Below are positions 31,609 through 31,969 of a stretch of DNA of 31,969 bases, in pieces (position 1 is the first letter of the stretch; each line of letters begins with the position of its first letter). The stretch is from assembly GCA_024256265.1 (NCBI GenBank), contig JACGUK010000009.1, forward strand, positions 1 to 31,969, written 5' to 3'. The notes below the pieces were generated by a model. It was not told where the DNA came from. It did no database searches and saw only the letters and a list, made by a program, of their open reading frames with translations. The DNA comes from an archaeon (lineage in GTDB: Archaea > Thermoproteota > Nitrososphaeria > Nitrososphaerales > JACAEJ01). Both the position numbers and the translations under genes were made by a program.

Positions 31609-31969
31609 AATTTCTCAACGTCATTGCATCAATCCCACACATAAATCTTTTGCAAACATTGCCAAAATCGTGAATGTAGGAGTAAGACTGTGACACTGAC
31701 TTTCTAGCGGCATGGCTTCTTCAACTTCACAGCATAGTGAAATAGGTTAACGGAGGTTTTGAGACGAAATAGGAGGTAGAAGATGCATGATCTTAACCTG
31801 TCTATAATCAAGGGAAGGTTCAAACCCTCTGTTTACCGCTCTACGCTTGTGGATGGTCGTTCATCCACAAAGACAACTTTTATTCCCAATATCTCGATAA
31901 GAGGGGCGAGGAGCTCGAAGTGTAGGTAATCTGTGTGGAAGAATGCGATTTCAATCTGCTTCATATTCA
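31609..31969. other. Right-end region, mostly without recognised genes
   Basis: Between the TRAM gene and the window edge I see one short frame on the minus strand (31964 to 31833), 43 aa: KQIEIAFFHTDYLHFELLAP then LIEILGIKVVFVDERP, ending in TAA. The text looks protein-like (alternating strand and helix, an F-V-D-E ending), so it may be the N-terminus of a broken gene, but I recognise no family. The rest of the stretch holds nothing I can support. Confidence 0.35.

Overview
The window reads as part of an archaeal chromosome, most likely from the TACK side (Bathyarchaeia or a Nitrososphaeria relative; this is inference from the rRNA text and gene content, not a tree). The archaeal signs are a 16S 5' end of the CCGGTTGATCC type, TATA-box promoters, ribosomal proteins eS1 (S3Ae) and eL15, a PAC2-type proteasome chaperone, YchF/Ygr210 GTPase, LeuC and LeuD as separate subunits, and single-chain GMP synthase. 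Most genes are AT-rich. Two patches (about 14.0-14.9 kb and 29.8-31.9 kb) are visibly more GC-rich and look acquired.

Layout. 1-4.8 kb: an rRNA operon on the minus strand (16S, then 23S running off the left edge, no tRNA in the spacer) with its promoter and a structured leader. Both rRNA genes are interrupted by introns whose ends fold into bulge-helix-bulge (BHB) motifs. The 16S intron (2861-3658) carries an intact 236-aa gene that is not LAGLIDADG: it has a Cro/XRE-like helix-turn-helix followed by a PD-(D/E)XK/EDxHD-like nuclease domain, and it has its own promoter-like palindrome. The 23S intron (1187-1469) carries only a frameshifted, internally deleted LAGLIDADG relic. This pair is the most unusual part of the window. 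4.8-9.2 kb (minus strand): PAC2 chaperone, Hsp20 and a MobB-like protein; a NIPSNAP-like protein; then a redox operon (TrxR-like flavoprotein without its first redox cysteine, protein disulfide oxidoreductase, CoA-binding protein).

9.3-12.0 kb (plus strand): tRNA-modification genes (TsaC/Sua5 and a THUMP/TAN1-like protein), an ArsB/NhaD-type ion transporter, and the C-terminal remnant of a second transporter. 12.0-18.1 kb (mostly minus strand): GyrI-like protein, isocitrate/isopropylmalate dehydrogenase, a GC-rich CDF metal transporter, acylphosphatase, LeuD/LeuC and superoxide dismutase. 18.1-29.7 kb: VapBC toxin-antitoxin pair 1, eS1, YchF-like GTPase, GuaA, SerA, a VTT/DedA-like membrane protein, eL15, a cysteine-rich Rossmann protein, a CPBP protease, a dCTP deaminase family protein, several unknowns and VapBC pair 2 (AbrB type).

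29.7-31.97 kb: a GC-rich minus-strand operon of a TRAM protein, a 53-aa four-cysteine protein and a DEAD-box RNA helicase. Its helicase start region appears frameshifted, and a tRNA-3'-end-like fragment lies at its left border. It looks like a horizontally acquired RNA-remodelling module.
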